Both the position numbers and the translations under genes were made by a program. Below the pieces are notes generated by a model, which did not search any database, was not told the origin of the DNA, and saw only the letters and a list, made by a program, of their open reading frames with translations. A stretch of 64,000 nt of DNA from Oxyruncus cristatus (Eukaryota > Chordata > Aves > Passeriformes > Cotingidae): positions 1,947,662 to 2,011,661 of the forward strand of contig VXAY01004337.1 in the NCBI GenBank assembly GCA_013399855.1, read 5' to 3'. Shown here in pieces: positions 25,801 through 37,135 of the stretch. The stretch's first letter is position 1, and each line of letters starts with the position of its first letter.

Positions 25801-28800
25801 TATATGGAGACTGTAAGGAGTAGAAAGGATGATGATGCACCTTTATATTTAGGGTGCAGCTTCTTTTGAGAAGACTGGCTTCCTTTATAGTGGTTTAGAG
25901 GAAAATTGAAGCATTTCACAAAATCTGTAGTTGGTAAAATATGACACTTTACCTCTCTTGGAATTTTTAAGACAGTAAGAACATTTGTAAATATTCCAAT
26001 AGTGGGACTCAATCATGCCTTTCTCATTTTTAAATCTATTTTTTTATATTTTAGAAATACTTCACATTTGTAAGTAAGTGCATTCTTCAATGGAATTGAA
26101 CATCCAAGAATGCAGAACTTATTTTCTCCTGAAGTTTCACTGTCTAAATAGTATTAAATATTTTAATTATAGATTCTACCTTTCATGATCAAATCCCATT
26201 GTTTCTCCAGGTCACATTCAAGGCCAATTGCAAAACTGAAATATACAAAATCTTATAACAATATATGTAACGTAAAGTTAGGATCTCACAGGGTATATTA
26301 CCCTTTTAAGTTTCAGCAAAGATCAGAGTTTTCACAAAACTTACTTTTCCCTGTGACTGGATGAGTCCTTCCAAATCAATATTAAGTAAACCTTCTATCA
26401 GATAGAACTAAATTCACACACATAAGCAAGCCCACTGAAGCCAACAGAGATGAGAACAGAAATGCTCTCTTAAAAAATAAATTGAAACAATATCGAAAAG
26501 AAACATCACTTCATAAATAAAACATCGAGACATTGATTTTCCCACTTGACTTCTGTGATGCTTAGTATGTTGGAAATCATTGACTTACAGTAATATCTCT
26601 TCAACATGGCAATTTTTCGCTCGGGCACTCCGCATAGACCCCAATCTGTCTTTACACAACTGATTCTACCTCTTTAGCAGGATATATAATAATACATTAT
26701 AATAATAATGAAGGGTTCCAAAACTTAAATTATCTGAGTTTGTAACTGGGTCTATATCTTCAGGTTTACTTAATCTTTATGTGCATAGAAGTATCCCCTA
26801 AAATAGCACAAATGTTTATTCTGATGAGTAGTCAGCAGATCAGCTAAGGAATTAATCTTCTCCAGAGGGCTGGAATAGAGTAGACTTTTCAAAAACATGT
26901 TTCTCACTTGTGTGCTACAATCACAGTCACAAATAGTCAGGAGGATGTTTTCCTGACGCCTCTGTAGCCCCAAAGGAGGCAAACATGCAACATCTGTAAT
27001 AGGCTGTTCAGCAGAGGAATAGCAAGAGAAGCAACACTACTGCTCCATTTGATGTGTCAAGCACATTCTCCATCAGCTCCCAGACTACATTTGCAAAGAG
27101 AAAATGAGATTCCTCTGCCCTAATTCAGTCTATACTCATCACCCAAAGCTCCCCTGACAATCAACAGGTAAAACCAGGCACCATCAGATGTTAGTGGTGT
27201 GCAACTATCTCCAGATGAACCTCAGAAAGTACCCATTTCTAAATTCTACATGCCTAAAATTAGAGGAGAGAAGTCCTATCCTGAAAATCTGGAAGAGAAT
27301 TGAATGCCCTGAACACCCATTTTTCTTAAGTATATTGCAAATGAAGGATGACAAGATCCTTTCTTTGAGAAATTTGTCCCATAAAGGCCCAGGCCTCCTC
27401 AGGGGATATTCTTATTTCAACCCCCAGTTTTCCAGAGTGCTGAAAATGATATTTTATCTTTTATGGATGGTATTCCTTAGGTCAGAATAAAGACATAACA
27501 AGAGAATGCAGGAGAGGGCAAAGTGGGACCACAGAAGGAGAGCTGAGAATGCTACATTTTATTCTGTTGAACCACCTTTGCCAAATTAACAAAATGAATG
27601 CAGGAAGCAGCTCCTGCTTCCAGCTCCAGCAGAGGCCCATCATCAACCAAACTCCTTTTCAGGAATGCCATGGATCTGAGGCAAGCACTCAGCAGCGTAC
27701 ATGCCAAACACACGCATATCTTTAGTTCAAGCTCTCTGAGGTACACAGAGAATCAGAATAAATTATTTCTGTAGGGAGAAAAATAAATATATATATATGA
27801 AAAGAGGAGCTGTGATCTCCTTTAGCTCTTTTATGTTTGAGCTGCAAAGATGCACCTAAAAACACATGCTGAAGAGGCAGTGTGAGATATTTGGACATAA
27901 GGAGACCAATTTGGAGCAGGAAGGCAGGCCTCCAAGTGACAGTAAAAAGCAGTAGCTGAATTTTTGCTTTTACTGATGAGATTGTAAAATGCAAGATAAA
28001 TTCCTGTAAAGTCTTCACATAAACCTGGAGAAGCAACATGGAGTTTTCTCCATGCAAGGAATAAGAGAATCAGGAGAAAGAGGATGGTTGTAGAAGCCAA
28101 CAGAGGACAAGGAAAGCAGGAGGCTTTGTAGGAGATGACAGTGAGGAGCTTTCATTATAAAAAGTCATCATAGGTATAAACAAAATCAGATTTAGTAAAG
28201 ATCGAAATAGAGAAATATGACTGAAAAGAGCATAAAAGGGAGAAAAAAAACCCCATTTGATGAATGTAAACAACTTCTCAGGGAATGAAGAGTTACTAAA
28301 TGAGATGCAGAGTCATGAAGGATTTTGCCCAGAGTGACAAATGGAGTCAAGATGTTTTAAGATGAAGAGACTAAAGAATGTTTACATTGGGAAGAGTGGG
28401 AGGAAGGAGAAGAAAAAAGATATAAAGATATAAGTTTATTGAATATCATATGAATGCAGGGTGAAAGACACAAATTGGACACAGCTCTTTCCATGACAGA
28501 AGAGAGAGAAGAGCTGCGAAGTTAGAACTGAGAAGAGCCAAACCCTTCTACGTGAAGTGGTTTTGTATAAAGAACTCAGAAAAAACACAGAACTGAGACC
28601 CAGCCTTCAGGAAGTGGTTGTCTCCTTTAAGTGGTTAGTCAACTTTTTTTGCATTTCCTTTTTAAAATCCAGATTACATAATTTCCATAACCAGTTATTC
28701 AAGAGCTCATATCATCAACTTTCAGAGCAAAAATATGTGACATGAAAAGGCAAGAGGCAAATCAATGGTGGGGAGTATTTGGCTGAAACAAATCATTCAG

Positions 28801-29009
28801 CTTTTACTCCTTCATGTTGTAAATTTAGGAGTGATTTTTGAATATATAATGAACTCCAGCTAGTTTTGCACTATAAATCTTTGGCAGGCTGGAAGGGAGA
28901 GAGGTCTGATATTGCCCACTCACCCTTCTGCCCACCATGGGATGAATACCACTGCTGACTGTCTGAAAACTCCTAGAGGTTATAAAATGGGTTAGATAAT
29001 GATGGAGCT
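16843..29009. other. Intergenic sequence, no gene seen
   Basis: Twelve kilobases without a recognisable gene. Open frames reach about 100 codons at most and look random. A possible decayed coding segment on the minus strand near 18740-19120 is discussed as a finding. I see no rRNA or tRNA. Confidence 0.5.
16967..17043. repeat. Polypurine (A/G) tract next to CR1
   Basis: About 75 bases of uninterrupted A and G on the plus strand, made of A-runs separated by single G. It gives lysine-rich fictitious reading frames. Confidence 0.9.
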
Positions 29010-29780
29010 TTCATAGTGTTCCTGAGCAGTCTGTTCCAGTCCAATGTCCTAACCATTAGAACCCAGAAGTTCTTCCAAATGTCTGATTTAAATCTCCTTG
29101 CAGTTTAATTTCTTGTTATATCTTGTATCCATAATTAATTTGGTGAATAATTGATTCCCTTGCTGCTACCTTATGCACATCTAAAAACTGCATCCTTGCC
29201 TTGTCTTTCCCTGATAGACAAAAAAACACACTTACTTCAGTCTTTACTTGCAGGCCGTGGGGGTTTTTAATCTGTCATTATTCTTGCTTTTCACCCCTGG
29301 GCTCTTTCCAGCTGGTTCATGTCTGTCAAAGTGGGATGTGCAGCACTGAACACAGTATTCTAGTGGAGGCCTTACAGTGCAATGTGTGGCAGCAGAACAC
29401 TTTCACATGTCTCACAGACAGCATTTCAGAGGACATAACCCAGACTGCAAACCAAATGAATAAATGAATAATGCAAAGCAAGTGAGACACTACTGAAATA
29501 GGTTCAGCTTATTATTTTGTACAAATCACGATCCCCTTCTGTTTGACTGCTCCCTTGTTCTGTATTTGGGCAGTCTAAGCTCCTGTCTAAATATAATACT
29601 TTGGGTTTTTTTACTGAACTGCACCCTACTTTCTTCAGGACACTTCACTAGTTTTCAGGATCATGTTGAATTCTGAAATTCAACTGACTTCTTCATGTTC
29701 GGTGACATCTACAAACACCTTCAGAATGAGTCCTAGTTATCCAGTTGTCCTTAAAATGTGGGGGAGAGGGATGATCTTCA
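29010..29780 (-). mobile_element. Old, diverged CR1 LINE fragment
   Basis: Scattered stretches align with antisense CR1: CAGTCTGTTCCAGTCCAATG, AGAAGTTCTTCC, CACTGAACACAGTATTC and TAGTGGAGGCCTTACAGTGC, in the correct order. Divergence is high and boundaries are approximate. A profile-based repeat search would be needed to fix the limits. Confidence 0.6.
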
Positions 29781-30416
29781 TCATTCTGGTGGAGGTATGG
29801 TCCACAAATGAAATCAGGATTCAGGGGCTAGAAAACAAATACCTGACTCTAGCATAATGGTAGGGAAGGGAAGACAACAATTTCATGTCACATGTATCCT
29901 CATTTCTCAGCAGACTGCTCCTCTGGCAGTGAGAAACCCCAAAAAGGGAAGAGCTGACTAATTTTCCTCATGACCAACATCTCAACTTCTGTTATATGTC
30001 CTGTAGGGCTGCTCGGGATCTCATGCCCAGAAATAGAGGACAGCAACCAAGTCCACAGCACTTGCACCCCTTTAGGTATCCGGATCGGAGTCCTTTGCTG
30101 TGTTACTCCCTGAACCTTTTAGCCATAACCATTCTCAGGCACACTTGGACCACCAAGCATGCAGTCATCAGCTATCGCATCTTCAGTGTTGATACCTCTG
30201 ATCACCTGCAAGGAAGCAGGAAAGGCAGATCTGATTTTTACCATGTGATTAGAAAAGATGGTTAAGAGATGAATGTAATCAGACCAGGTTTCTCTCCGAC
30301 CCCTCATTTTGCCCATTGTTGTCCTTTTATAAAGCCCCTGTTACCACGGACACGAATAGTTTATTTGCCTGGGCTCATTTCTCCCCCCCCCCCCCCCCCC
30401 CCGCAGTCCCTGGCTC
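29781..30416. other. Upstream flank of PRL-L
   Basis: No supported exon. It ends in a homopolymer of about 20 C (from about 30383), then a GCAG, and then the N gap. The PRL-L promoter and first exon should lie in or just upstream of the gap. Confidence 0.4.
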
Positions 30417-30913
30417 NNNNNNNNNNNNNNNNNNNNNNNNNNNNNNNNNNNNNNNNNNNNNNNNNNNNNNNNNNNNNNNNNNNNNNNNNNNNNNNNNNNN
30501 NNNNNNNNNNNNNNNNNNNNNNNNNNNNNNNNNNNNNNNNNNNNNNNNNNNNNNNNNNNNNNNNNNNNNNNNNNNNNNNNNNNNNNNNNNNNNNNNNNNN
30601 NNNNNNNNNNNNNNNNNNNNNNNNNNNNNNNNNNNNNNNNNNNNNNNNNNNNNNNNNNNNNNNNNNNNNNNNNNNNNNNNNNNNNNNNNNNNNNNNNNNN
30701 NNNNNNNNNNNNNNNNNNNNNNNNNNNNNNNNNNNNNNNNNNNNNNNNNNNNNNNNNNNNNNNNNNNNNNNNNNNNNNNNNNNNNNNNNNNNNNNNNNNN
30801 NNNNNNNNNNNNNNNNNNNNNNNNNNNNNNNNNNNNNNNNNNNNNNNNNNNNNNNNNNNNNNNNNNNNNNNNNNNNNNNNNNNNNNNNNNNNNNNNNNNN
30901 NNNNNNNNNNNNN
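30417..30913. other. Assembly gap (497 N)
   Basis: Run of N flanked by a poly-C tract on the left and CpG-rich sequence on the right, typical of sequencing drop-out in GC-rich promoter or first-exon sequence. It directly precedes the second exon of PRL-L, so it probably hides the first exon and promoter. Confidence 0.98.
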
Positions 30914-30966
30914 GGGCTGCAGACCCCGACAGCCCGCACTTCCTCACGCCGCCGCGCTCTCCGCAG

Positions 30967-31118
30967 GTGCCGTCGCGGCGCTGGCGCTGCTGTGGCTGCT
31001 GGTCTGCGGCCCGGGGGACTCCGGCTGCCACCTTCTGACCGTGGCCGATCTCTTCGACCGGGTGATCCGGCACTCGGGCAGGATCCACAGCCTCTCCACG
31101 ACGCTCTACGCCGAGCTA
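30967..31118 (+). CDS. PRL-L: PRL-L exon 2
   Basis: 152 nt after the acceptor CTCTCCGCAG; the donor is CTA|GTGAGT. The first two bases complete a codon from exon 1, and 50 full codons follow. They encode the signal-peptide core (ALALLWLLV), a Cys-x6-Cys pair and helix 1. Strong CpG and GC enrichment shows that it sits in a CpG island. Confidence 0.9.
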
Positions 31119-34100
31119 GTGAGTGCCGGGCCGGCCCCTCTGCCGCGGAGCGGGGCTGCGCCGACCTGGGAGCGGCTGCCGACGGGGCGGGATAGCGGGG
31201 GAGGTGGGGGAATGGAGAGTAGTGGTGGTAGTCTCAGTGTATGTTTAGGTTTTCTTCCCCTGTAGGAAAAACACTCTCCTCCCCGTGACAACGAGCTGGG
31301 AAAGCCCGCTCGGAAGTGTCACACGTCGGGGATGCTGACCCCCAACGGCAAAGAATACGCCCAAAAAATCCCGGTAAGGAGGGACAGCGGCGGCGGGCAG
31401 AGACAGGGTGGAAGGGGATACAGCGGGGGTTGAGGGGCTGGAATATGACCCCGAGGGTCCTTTCTCTCCCCTGAAGAAAGGAGAAAATACCTCCCGTCCC
31501 GTGAGAACCCCCAAATGTCTAATTCATCACATTGTGATGATTCCCTTCGGGCTGGAGATAGGCAGAGAGGCTTTTATGCCGCCGGAGCTTCATCAATAAT
31601 GGAAGGAAGAAGCTGCTAAGTTTTGACCCCAAACAGGTGCACATCACAGAAGTATTGCATATGAATCATTAGTTTGTTGCATTTTAAAAGCTGCATATGG
31701 TTACCTATGCTCGGATCATAATATATTAGTTCTAATAAGGATATTGAATTAGTACTTCGTCAAAATGACTGAGAGACAGACATCTTTTGATTTTGTTGTG
31801 GCAATCTCTGTGGAATGGAAACTTAGAACACACACTGTGTGTATGTGGCAGAGAAGTTAAATTAATCAGTGTCACTGCAAAGTAGAAAAAGCAATCAGGA
31901 GAAAGAAATAACAGTCATTATCTCTGAATTGGTAATTAGGTAAGGGGGAAAGAACAGCAAATTGGTTTAGACAGTTGTAATGGCAAAGAGAAAAAAATTG
32001 TTATTAGTTTAGAGAAGAGATGGAAGAGTTTCTTTAGATAGAGATAAAGCAAATTGTGAAGTCGGGGATATAGCACTGGGAGAAACTTGTGCCTCTAGGA
32101 GGAGACAGACAAAGACAAATGTTAACGTTTTTGGTTTTGGTTGTGATGGAGTGAGGAGCTTCGCCCAAGATGCCCAGAAGGTCCCCTGGAAAGGCAAAGG
32201 GAGGTGAGGCCTTGCCCGCATTAACTGAATACTAGACAAATACAACTTCTGGGTGTTATTATATATAAGCAAATAACCACAGAGAGAGTGGCCCTTAAGT
32301 ATTGAATTGCAGATATAAATCTTAATCCTGCTGAGATTTCACAATGAGACTGTTTAAGACTATTCATATGATCTGCTGCAAAGTAACAGAGCTTTATGGC
32401 TTTAATTTATAAGAGAGAAGAACTAACTCACTTGATACTGAAACTTTTGCAAGCCTGGAAAGAACCACTTTCCCACTTTAACCAGCATATTGAACACCAT
32501 CAAGAGCTACCTGATGACAGTCTTAGCAAAGCTAAGCAAATCAGCAATCTGGTACATGAGCTGAAAACCGGAGTTGAGAAAGTAACAGAAAAGGTAAGAT
32601 TTTTGATGTAGCATTTATACCAGTGGCATGACTGACTTCGGGGAGGGGGCAGTGTCTGCTCCCACTTGGGCTTGGAGGCTTTCATCCAGCAAAATGCTGG
32701 ACTTTGTTACAGATACAGGCATCTTTGTGTCAAAGGGTGTGACTTAGTTTATTGATTGGCAGATACATAAATGGCATTATAGATTTCCATATCTGACAAG
32801 CAATATTTTATTAATATTAATACATGAAAGAAAGACACAAGTACAAAGACTAGAGGCTTCTACAGCTTCATATATGAGCCAGTAATGACTTTACTTTTCT
32901 AGGGTAGTAGAGGAGATGTGGGTATACCATGATAAATGCTTAATTGTTTTCAGTTTTATTCGGACTTACATTTTAAGTAATTCAAGTGTCACTGCTGTCT
33001 GCTGAAAAGAACTGTTTCCTAAGGCAATAATTTTATGCTGGGATAAGTTCTCCAAGACAACAGTGAGATTGCCTAAGTCCAGTGCCAGTCACAAAACAAT
33101 TTCAAAACTCCATTCCAAATTCTGGCAGATCATATATAAATTATAGGATGTATTTTTGTTATTTCCATTTCTGTCTTCTCATTACTAGCTAGAAGTCCTG
33201 ACCTTTGTATTTCTTGTGCATTCATATCCAAACTTATTTGTAGTTTGGCTAAACCAATGAAGGCTGTGTGCCCATTCTCTGCAATGGCCACACTGCCAAG
33301 GTGCCCATTTCACTACCAAAAGTGATTAATAAACTAGTATCTTACACTAATAGATCACCTTTCAGCTTTATGAACATAGGTGGGGAATACAAGTTTTAAA
33401 ATGGTAAGTAGCTTATTACTAGGATAGGCTGAATTGTACGCTGCTCCAAAATGCAGCCCTGATTAGGGTGACTCAGAGCTACAAATGGAAACTCTGTTTT
33501 CCAAATGCAGACATGGTTTTGGGTTAAAATGGCCTTAAAGTTCAGAAGTGTTCAACCTCAAAGCCTGACCTTTGCTTCATTCTGTAGCTGAAGCAAGTCA
33601 TCAAACTCTAAATTAGCTACACACTTTTTGTTTATTCATTTGTTTTATTTTATCCAAAACACCTTTGAAGGAATTACTAAGAAGGAAAGATCTGAAGTAT
33701 TGACCTCTCTGTACCATGGACATACCACAGGGTAGGAATATAATTACAAAAATTAAGCAAACAGTGCAAAGGCATTCTATATTTGGCTGCTGTGTTTTTC
33801 TGTAAGACAGAAAAATTCTAAAGTTGCTTCTGTTGTGAAGCTCCTACTCTGAGAGGTGATCAGTCTGCACAGTTCACCAGGTTAAACAGCACTGGTGGAT
33901 GCTCACATTAGAAGCTTCCCTTCACAAAGCTCATTAAATAAACAGCTAAAAAATCTCAAGACAGATTTGCTGTAATTCTTCAAGAGGAAATAATGATTAC
34001 CAAACAGGGGTTCCTCTACTTAAACTCAGATGGAGCGATACCCCAGTATTCATTACTAGTATATCAAATCATTTCAGTCTGGTCTAAAGGTTGTATATCT

Positions 34101-34481
34101 ATACCATAAGGATAAAAAATGTTTTTCTATGTAAGGAGCTTTACATGTATCTTCAATAAGTATGTGAAAGATCTGCAGGAGCACATCCCAACATAGTGAT
34201 GCATCAGTTGACTTCTGCACTAGCATTTTCAAGATTTGTTGTATGTATAGTTACAAGTTGTACTTCCTTTCCTGTTTTCAATACAGATGCAGTCAATGGG
34301 GATCATCAGCAATTCATTAAATGGAATGGCATCATCTGAAGGCACTGGTTTATCAATTAGTAATGAAGCAAACATGATGAGTGACTCTGACTTCATCCAC
34401 TGTTTCAGGAGAGATTCCAATAAAGTACAAAGCTACTTAAAAGTTCTCAAATGTAGGATTATGCCAGAAAATAGTTGCTGA
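30967..34481 (+). CDS. PRL-L: Prolactin-like hormone gene (exons 2-5; partial, 5' end missing)
   Basis: Spliced gene joined from 30967-31118, 31266-31373, 32414-32593 and 34287-34481, giving 210 residues plus stop. All junctions have GT-AG ends and keep frame. The protein is a prolactin/growth-hormone family four-helix cytokine: a hydrophobic signal core (residues 1-12), ADLFDRVIRHSGRIHSL for helix 1, KCHTSGMLTP with the first large-loop cysteine, and a C-terminal HCFRRDSNKVQSYLKVLKC followed by a terminal Cys. Cysteines at visible residues 13, 20, 68, 185, 202 and 210 match the spacing of prolactin's three disulfides (4-11, 58-174, 191-199). The 108- and 180-nt exons equal prolactin exons 3 and 4. 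It is clearly not pituitary PRL itself; it matches the prolactin-like gene (PRL-L/PRL2) known in birds and fish and not, to my knowledge, in mammals. It is probably secreted and acts on a prolactin-type receptor. The first exon, about ten residues with the ATG, is not visible. Confidence 0.92.
31266..31373 (+). CDS. PRL-L: PRL-L exon 3
   Basis: 108 nt, phase 0 at both ends, after acceptor CCCCTGTAG and before donor CCG|GTAAGG. It encodes 36 residues (EKHSPPRDNELGKP...KEYAQKIP), including the cysteine of the large disulfide loop. The length is identical to that of prolactin exon 3. The upstream intron is only 147 bp. Confidence 0.92.
32414..32593 (+). CDS. PRL-L: PRL-L exon 4
   Basis: 180 nt, phase 0, with a rather weak acceptor (TTTAATTTATAAG) and a good donor (AAG|GTAAGA). 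It encodes helices 2 and 3; LILKLLQAWKEPLSHF corresponds to prolactin's LVLxxLRSWNDPLxHL segment. The length is the same as prolactin exon 4. Confidence 0.9.
34287..34481 (+). CDS. PRL-L: PRL-L exon 5 (terminal)
   Basis: The acceptor TTTTCAATACAG precedes 64 codons and a TGA stop at 34479-34481. It encodes the loop before helix 4, rich in Ser, Asn and Met, and helix 4 with three cysteines. The CxRRDSxKVxxYLKVLKC core is the somatotropin-family C-terminal signature. Confidence 0.93.
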   Translation: MQSMGIISNSLNGMASSEGTGLSISNEANMMSDSDFIHCFRRDSNKVQSYLKVLKCRIMPENSC

Positions 34482-34639
34482 ATTGTAATCCCTTGACAAG
34501 TAGTCTTCAGCATGTTGTTTATAAAGATACAAAAATAGAACTTTTAAATTATCACATTTATGGTAATTTTAATGGGAAAGTGGTTTTGAAATCCTTTGGC
34601 AGCTATTTGACACAGTTGACCAATGCAGATGAAATACTA

Positions 34640-34711
34640 AATAAAGCATCATGTGTGTACGTGGGTTAATGCACCTGATAAAAAGGAGTATTCTAGCAGT
34701 AGATAAATAAA
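34640..34711 (+). promoter_or_regulatory. Candidate PRL-L polyadenylation signals
   Basis: Two AATAAA hexamers, at 34640-34645 and 34706-34711, lie about 160 and 225 bases after the PRL-L stop codon. Either would give a short 3' UTR before the TA microsatellite and CR1 element. Confidence 0.55.
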
Positions 34712-34763
34712 TGTCCTTGCACATTACACTGTGACAGACTATATTATGGCTGATTCACACAGT

Positions 34764-34764
34764 T

Positions 34765-34797
<33 letters not shown>

Positions 34798-34799
34798 GT
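34764..34799. repeat. TA microsatellite
   Basis: TA dinucleotide tract with one CA interruption, directly abutting the 3' end of the CR1 element that follows. Confidence 0.9.
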
Positions 34800-34800
34800 A

Positions 34801-35541
34801 AAATCATAGAAAGGCTTGGGCTGGGAGGGACCTTAACGATCATTTCGGTACAATCCCCCTGCCATGGGCAGGGACACCTTCAATCAACAACTAGATCAGG
34901 TTGCTCAGGTCCCTGTCCAACCTGGCCTTGAACAGTTCCAGGGATGGGACATCCACAACTTCTCTGGGCAACCTATTCCAGTGCCTTTCCACCCTCTTGA
35001 GTAAAGAACTTCTTCCTAACATCTCATCTAAATCTCTCCTCTTTTACCTTAAAACCATTCCCCCTTGTCCTATAACTATTTGCCCACGTATACAGCCACT
35101 CTCCCTCTTTTTTATAAGCCCCTTTTAAGTCCTGGAAGGCCACAATGAAGTCTCCCTGAAGCCTCCTCTCAGACTGTCTTCATGAGGTTCTTGCGAGCCC
35201 ACTTCTCAAGCTTGTCCAGGTTCTCCTGAATAGCATCCCATCCTTCTGGTGTGTCAACCACATTGCTCAGCTTCATGTCATTTGCAAACTCACTGAGGGT
35301 GTACTAGTGTCACTGCGTCATTGGTGCACATGTTGAAGAGCACCGGTCCCAAGACAGAGCCCTGAGGGACACCACTCGTCACTGGCCTCCCCTGAGACAT
35401 AAGAGCCATGACCACAACTTTCGGGCTGCTTCCATCCAGTCAATTCCTTATCCACCAAATAGTCCACCCTTCAAACTTATGTCTCTCCAATTTGGAGATA
35501 AGGGTATCGTACAGGACCTTGTGGAAAGCCTTACAGAATTT
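34801..35541 (-). mobile_element. CR1 LINE 3' portion with internal deletion
   Basis: The plus strand reads antisense CR1 (AATCATAGAAAGGCTTGGGC, CCATGGGCAGGGACACCTTC, GCAACCTATTCCAGTGCC), so the element is on the minus strand. Near 35170 the sequence jumps from the TCTCCCTGAAGCCTCC region straight to CTTGTCCAGGTTCTCCTG, which in full copies is separated by more sequence; I read this as an internal deletion. 5'-truncated and not coding. Confidence 0.93.
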
Positions 35542-36810
35542 GAAACACAGTTGAAAGTGAGATTTAGTTTGTTAAACCTTGGTACAAATACATCTCTGTA
35601 CTATCAATAAAGTATACTTTTACATAAAGAAAATGTTTCCCCCCATTTATACACACATACATACCTACCTGCAGAATATTGCTTAACACTGAAGAGTGGC
35701 ACTGACGTTGACTGGTTCATGTAACTGCAGGGCCCATGGCAGACTTCTATGTTCACATGATATTTCTTAATAATTTCTACAGGCTTTCACATGTGTCCTG
35801 TAAAATCTAGTTCCTAACGCTTTTATTAATTTTGAATGCCCTTTTATACCTGTAATGGCTTCACTGATTTCAGTAGAAACTCCTAAAGAAAAGGTTTTCC
35901 CGGTAAAAGTTAAGTCAAAATTCTGGTCCAAATAGCATTTCAGTCCAAAGGCTGAACATGGTGTAGCAATAAGTCCTTTTCCCATTCCACATGCTGACAG
36001 AGGGCTTGGGTTTTACAGTAATGACAACAAACTCCCTAGAAAATAAAAATGTGAAAGCTGTCGGATATTTTATGGAAATCACATTTGCCTAGCAGCAGGG
36101 TGGTGCTGATGGCTGTGCATAGAACAAAACTTCTTTGCGTTCAGATCCTGAATGAGCCATTTGAACAAGCAGTTATAATCAACATGGATTTATCTTTAAT
36201 ATTCTTGACTATTTTATCCCCAAATGCTCTTTTCTGGCCTTCCCTGATCTTGATGGTTGCTGACAGTAGCTGGAACTCAGACAACCAAGAATGGAGAGTA
36301 AAATGCTGATGATTATTTAATAATGATACTGAATCTGGGCTTGAGAAACACAGCAGGTAAAGACTTCAGAGAGAAGCATTTATGCAGACCAGAGGAACAA
36401 CCTTTCAGTTACATCTCCATAACTGCCAGTATTCTCACATATCTGCTGTCTGGTAGACAGCTGACGTACTTTTGCGGCTAGAAGCTGTGAGTGTTCACAA
36501 TTCCTGCCTGGTGTCCGCTGTGCCAGGTATGCTAGAAAGGCAAGGGGTTACATTGTGCCTGCCCTTAAGTTCCTAGCTGCAGTTCCTTCAGCAGTAAGAT
36601 ACTACAAACACATAATGAAATAGCAGCATTTGTATGCAAATTTTGAGGAAATTCTGGAAACGAAACACAGCTCCGAAGAGAGCACAGGCAGTCTCCTCTG
36701 GGCAAACTGACGAGACCAGAGGGGCATGCCACACTGCCTGCATCTGCCTGTGATCACCTCATGAAGATGTAGTAGCAATTAACAGCTCTAGCATCTATCC
36801 TGTCACCTTG
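35542..36810. other. Intergenic sequence, no gene seen
   Basis: No coding-like or RNA-like feature recognised between the CR1 element and the CpG island. Confidence 0.5.
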
Positions 36811-37135
36811 TGTGTCCGCAGTCCCGGAGTACAGCAGCCCGCTGGCGGTGAGTGCCTCCATGTCAGCGAGGGGTTATCGCTGGTTCCCAGACCCTGAAGC
36901 GGGGCCGGCGCGCGTCCATTGAGGAGACAAGCGGTGCCAGGGTGCAATGCCGCCGCGTACCGCCAAGGACACCACAGCCACCCTCCGTCAGAGGCGAGAG
37001 GTGACAGACGCGGGAGGGGTCGAAGAGGCTGACGGAGGGAAGCTCCCTCCCGGACCGGCTCTGTCCCGTCCCATCCCGCCCCGCTCCCGGGCCGTGTTCC
37101 CATTGGAGATGGCCGTGGCCCCCATGGCCCTGCTT
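36811..37135. promoter_or_regulatory. Small isolated CpG island, possible promoter
   Basis: About 30 CpG dinucleotides in roughly 320 bases, against almost none in the AT-rich flanks. It lies between the PRL-L 3' end and the DBX2 3' end, where neither visible gene needs a promoter. Both strands offer splice-like sites: on plus, CCGCAG at 36816-36821 and GCG|GTGAGT at 36848; on minus, ACAAG|GTGACA near 36805. No known protein is read. It could serve an unannotated transcript or the 5' end of a neighbouring gene such as NELL2. The transcript is inference; the composition is observed. Confidence 0.6.

Noticed and set aside
30269..31195. Long open frames across the first N gap, up to about 308 codons
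   Set aside because: Most of their length is N. The visible right part is PRL-L exon 2 in the wrong frame, or antisense.
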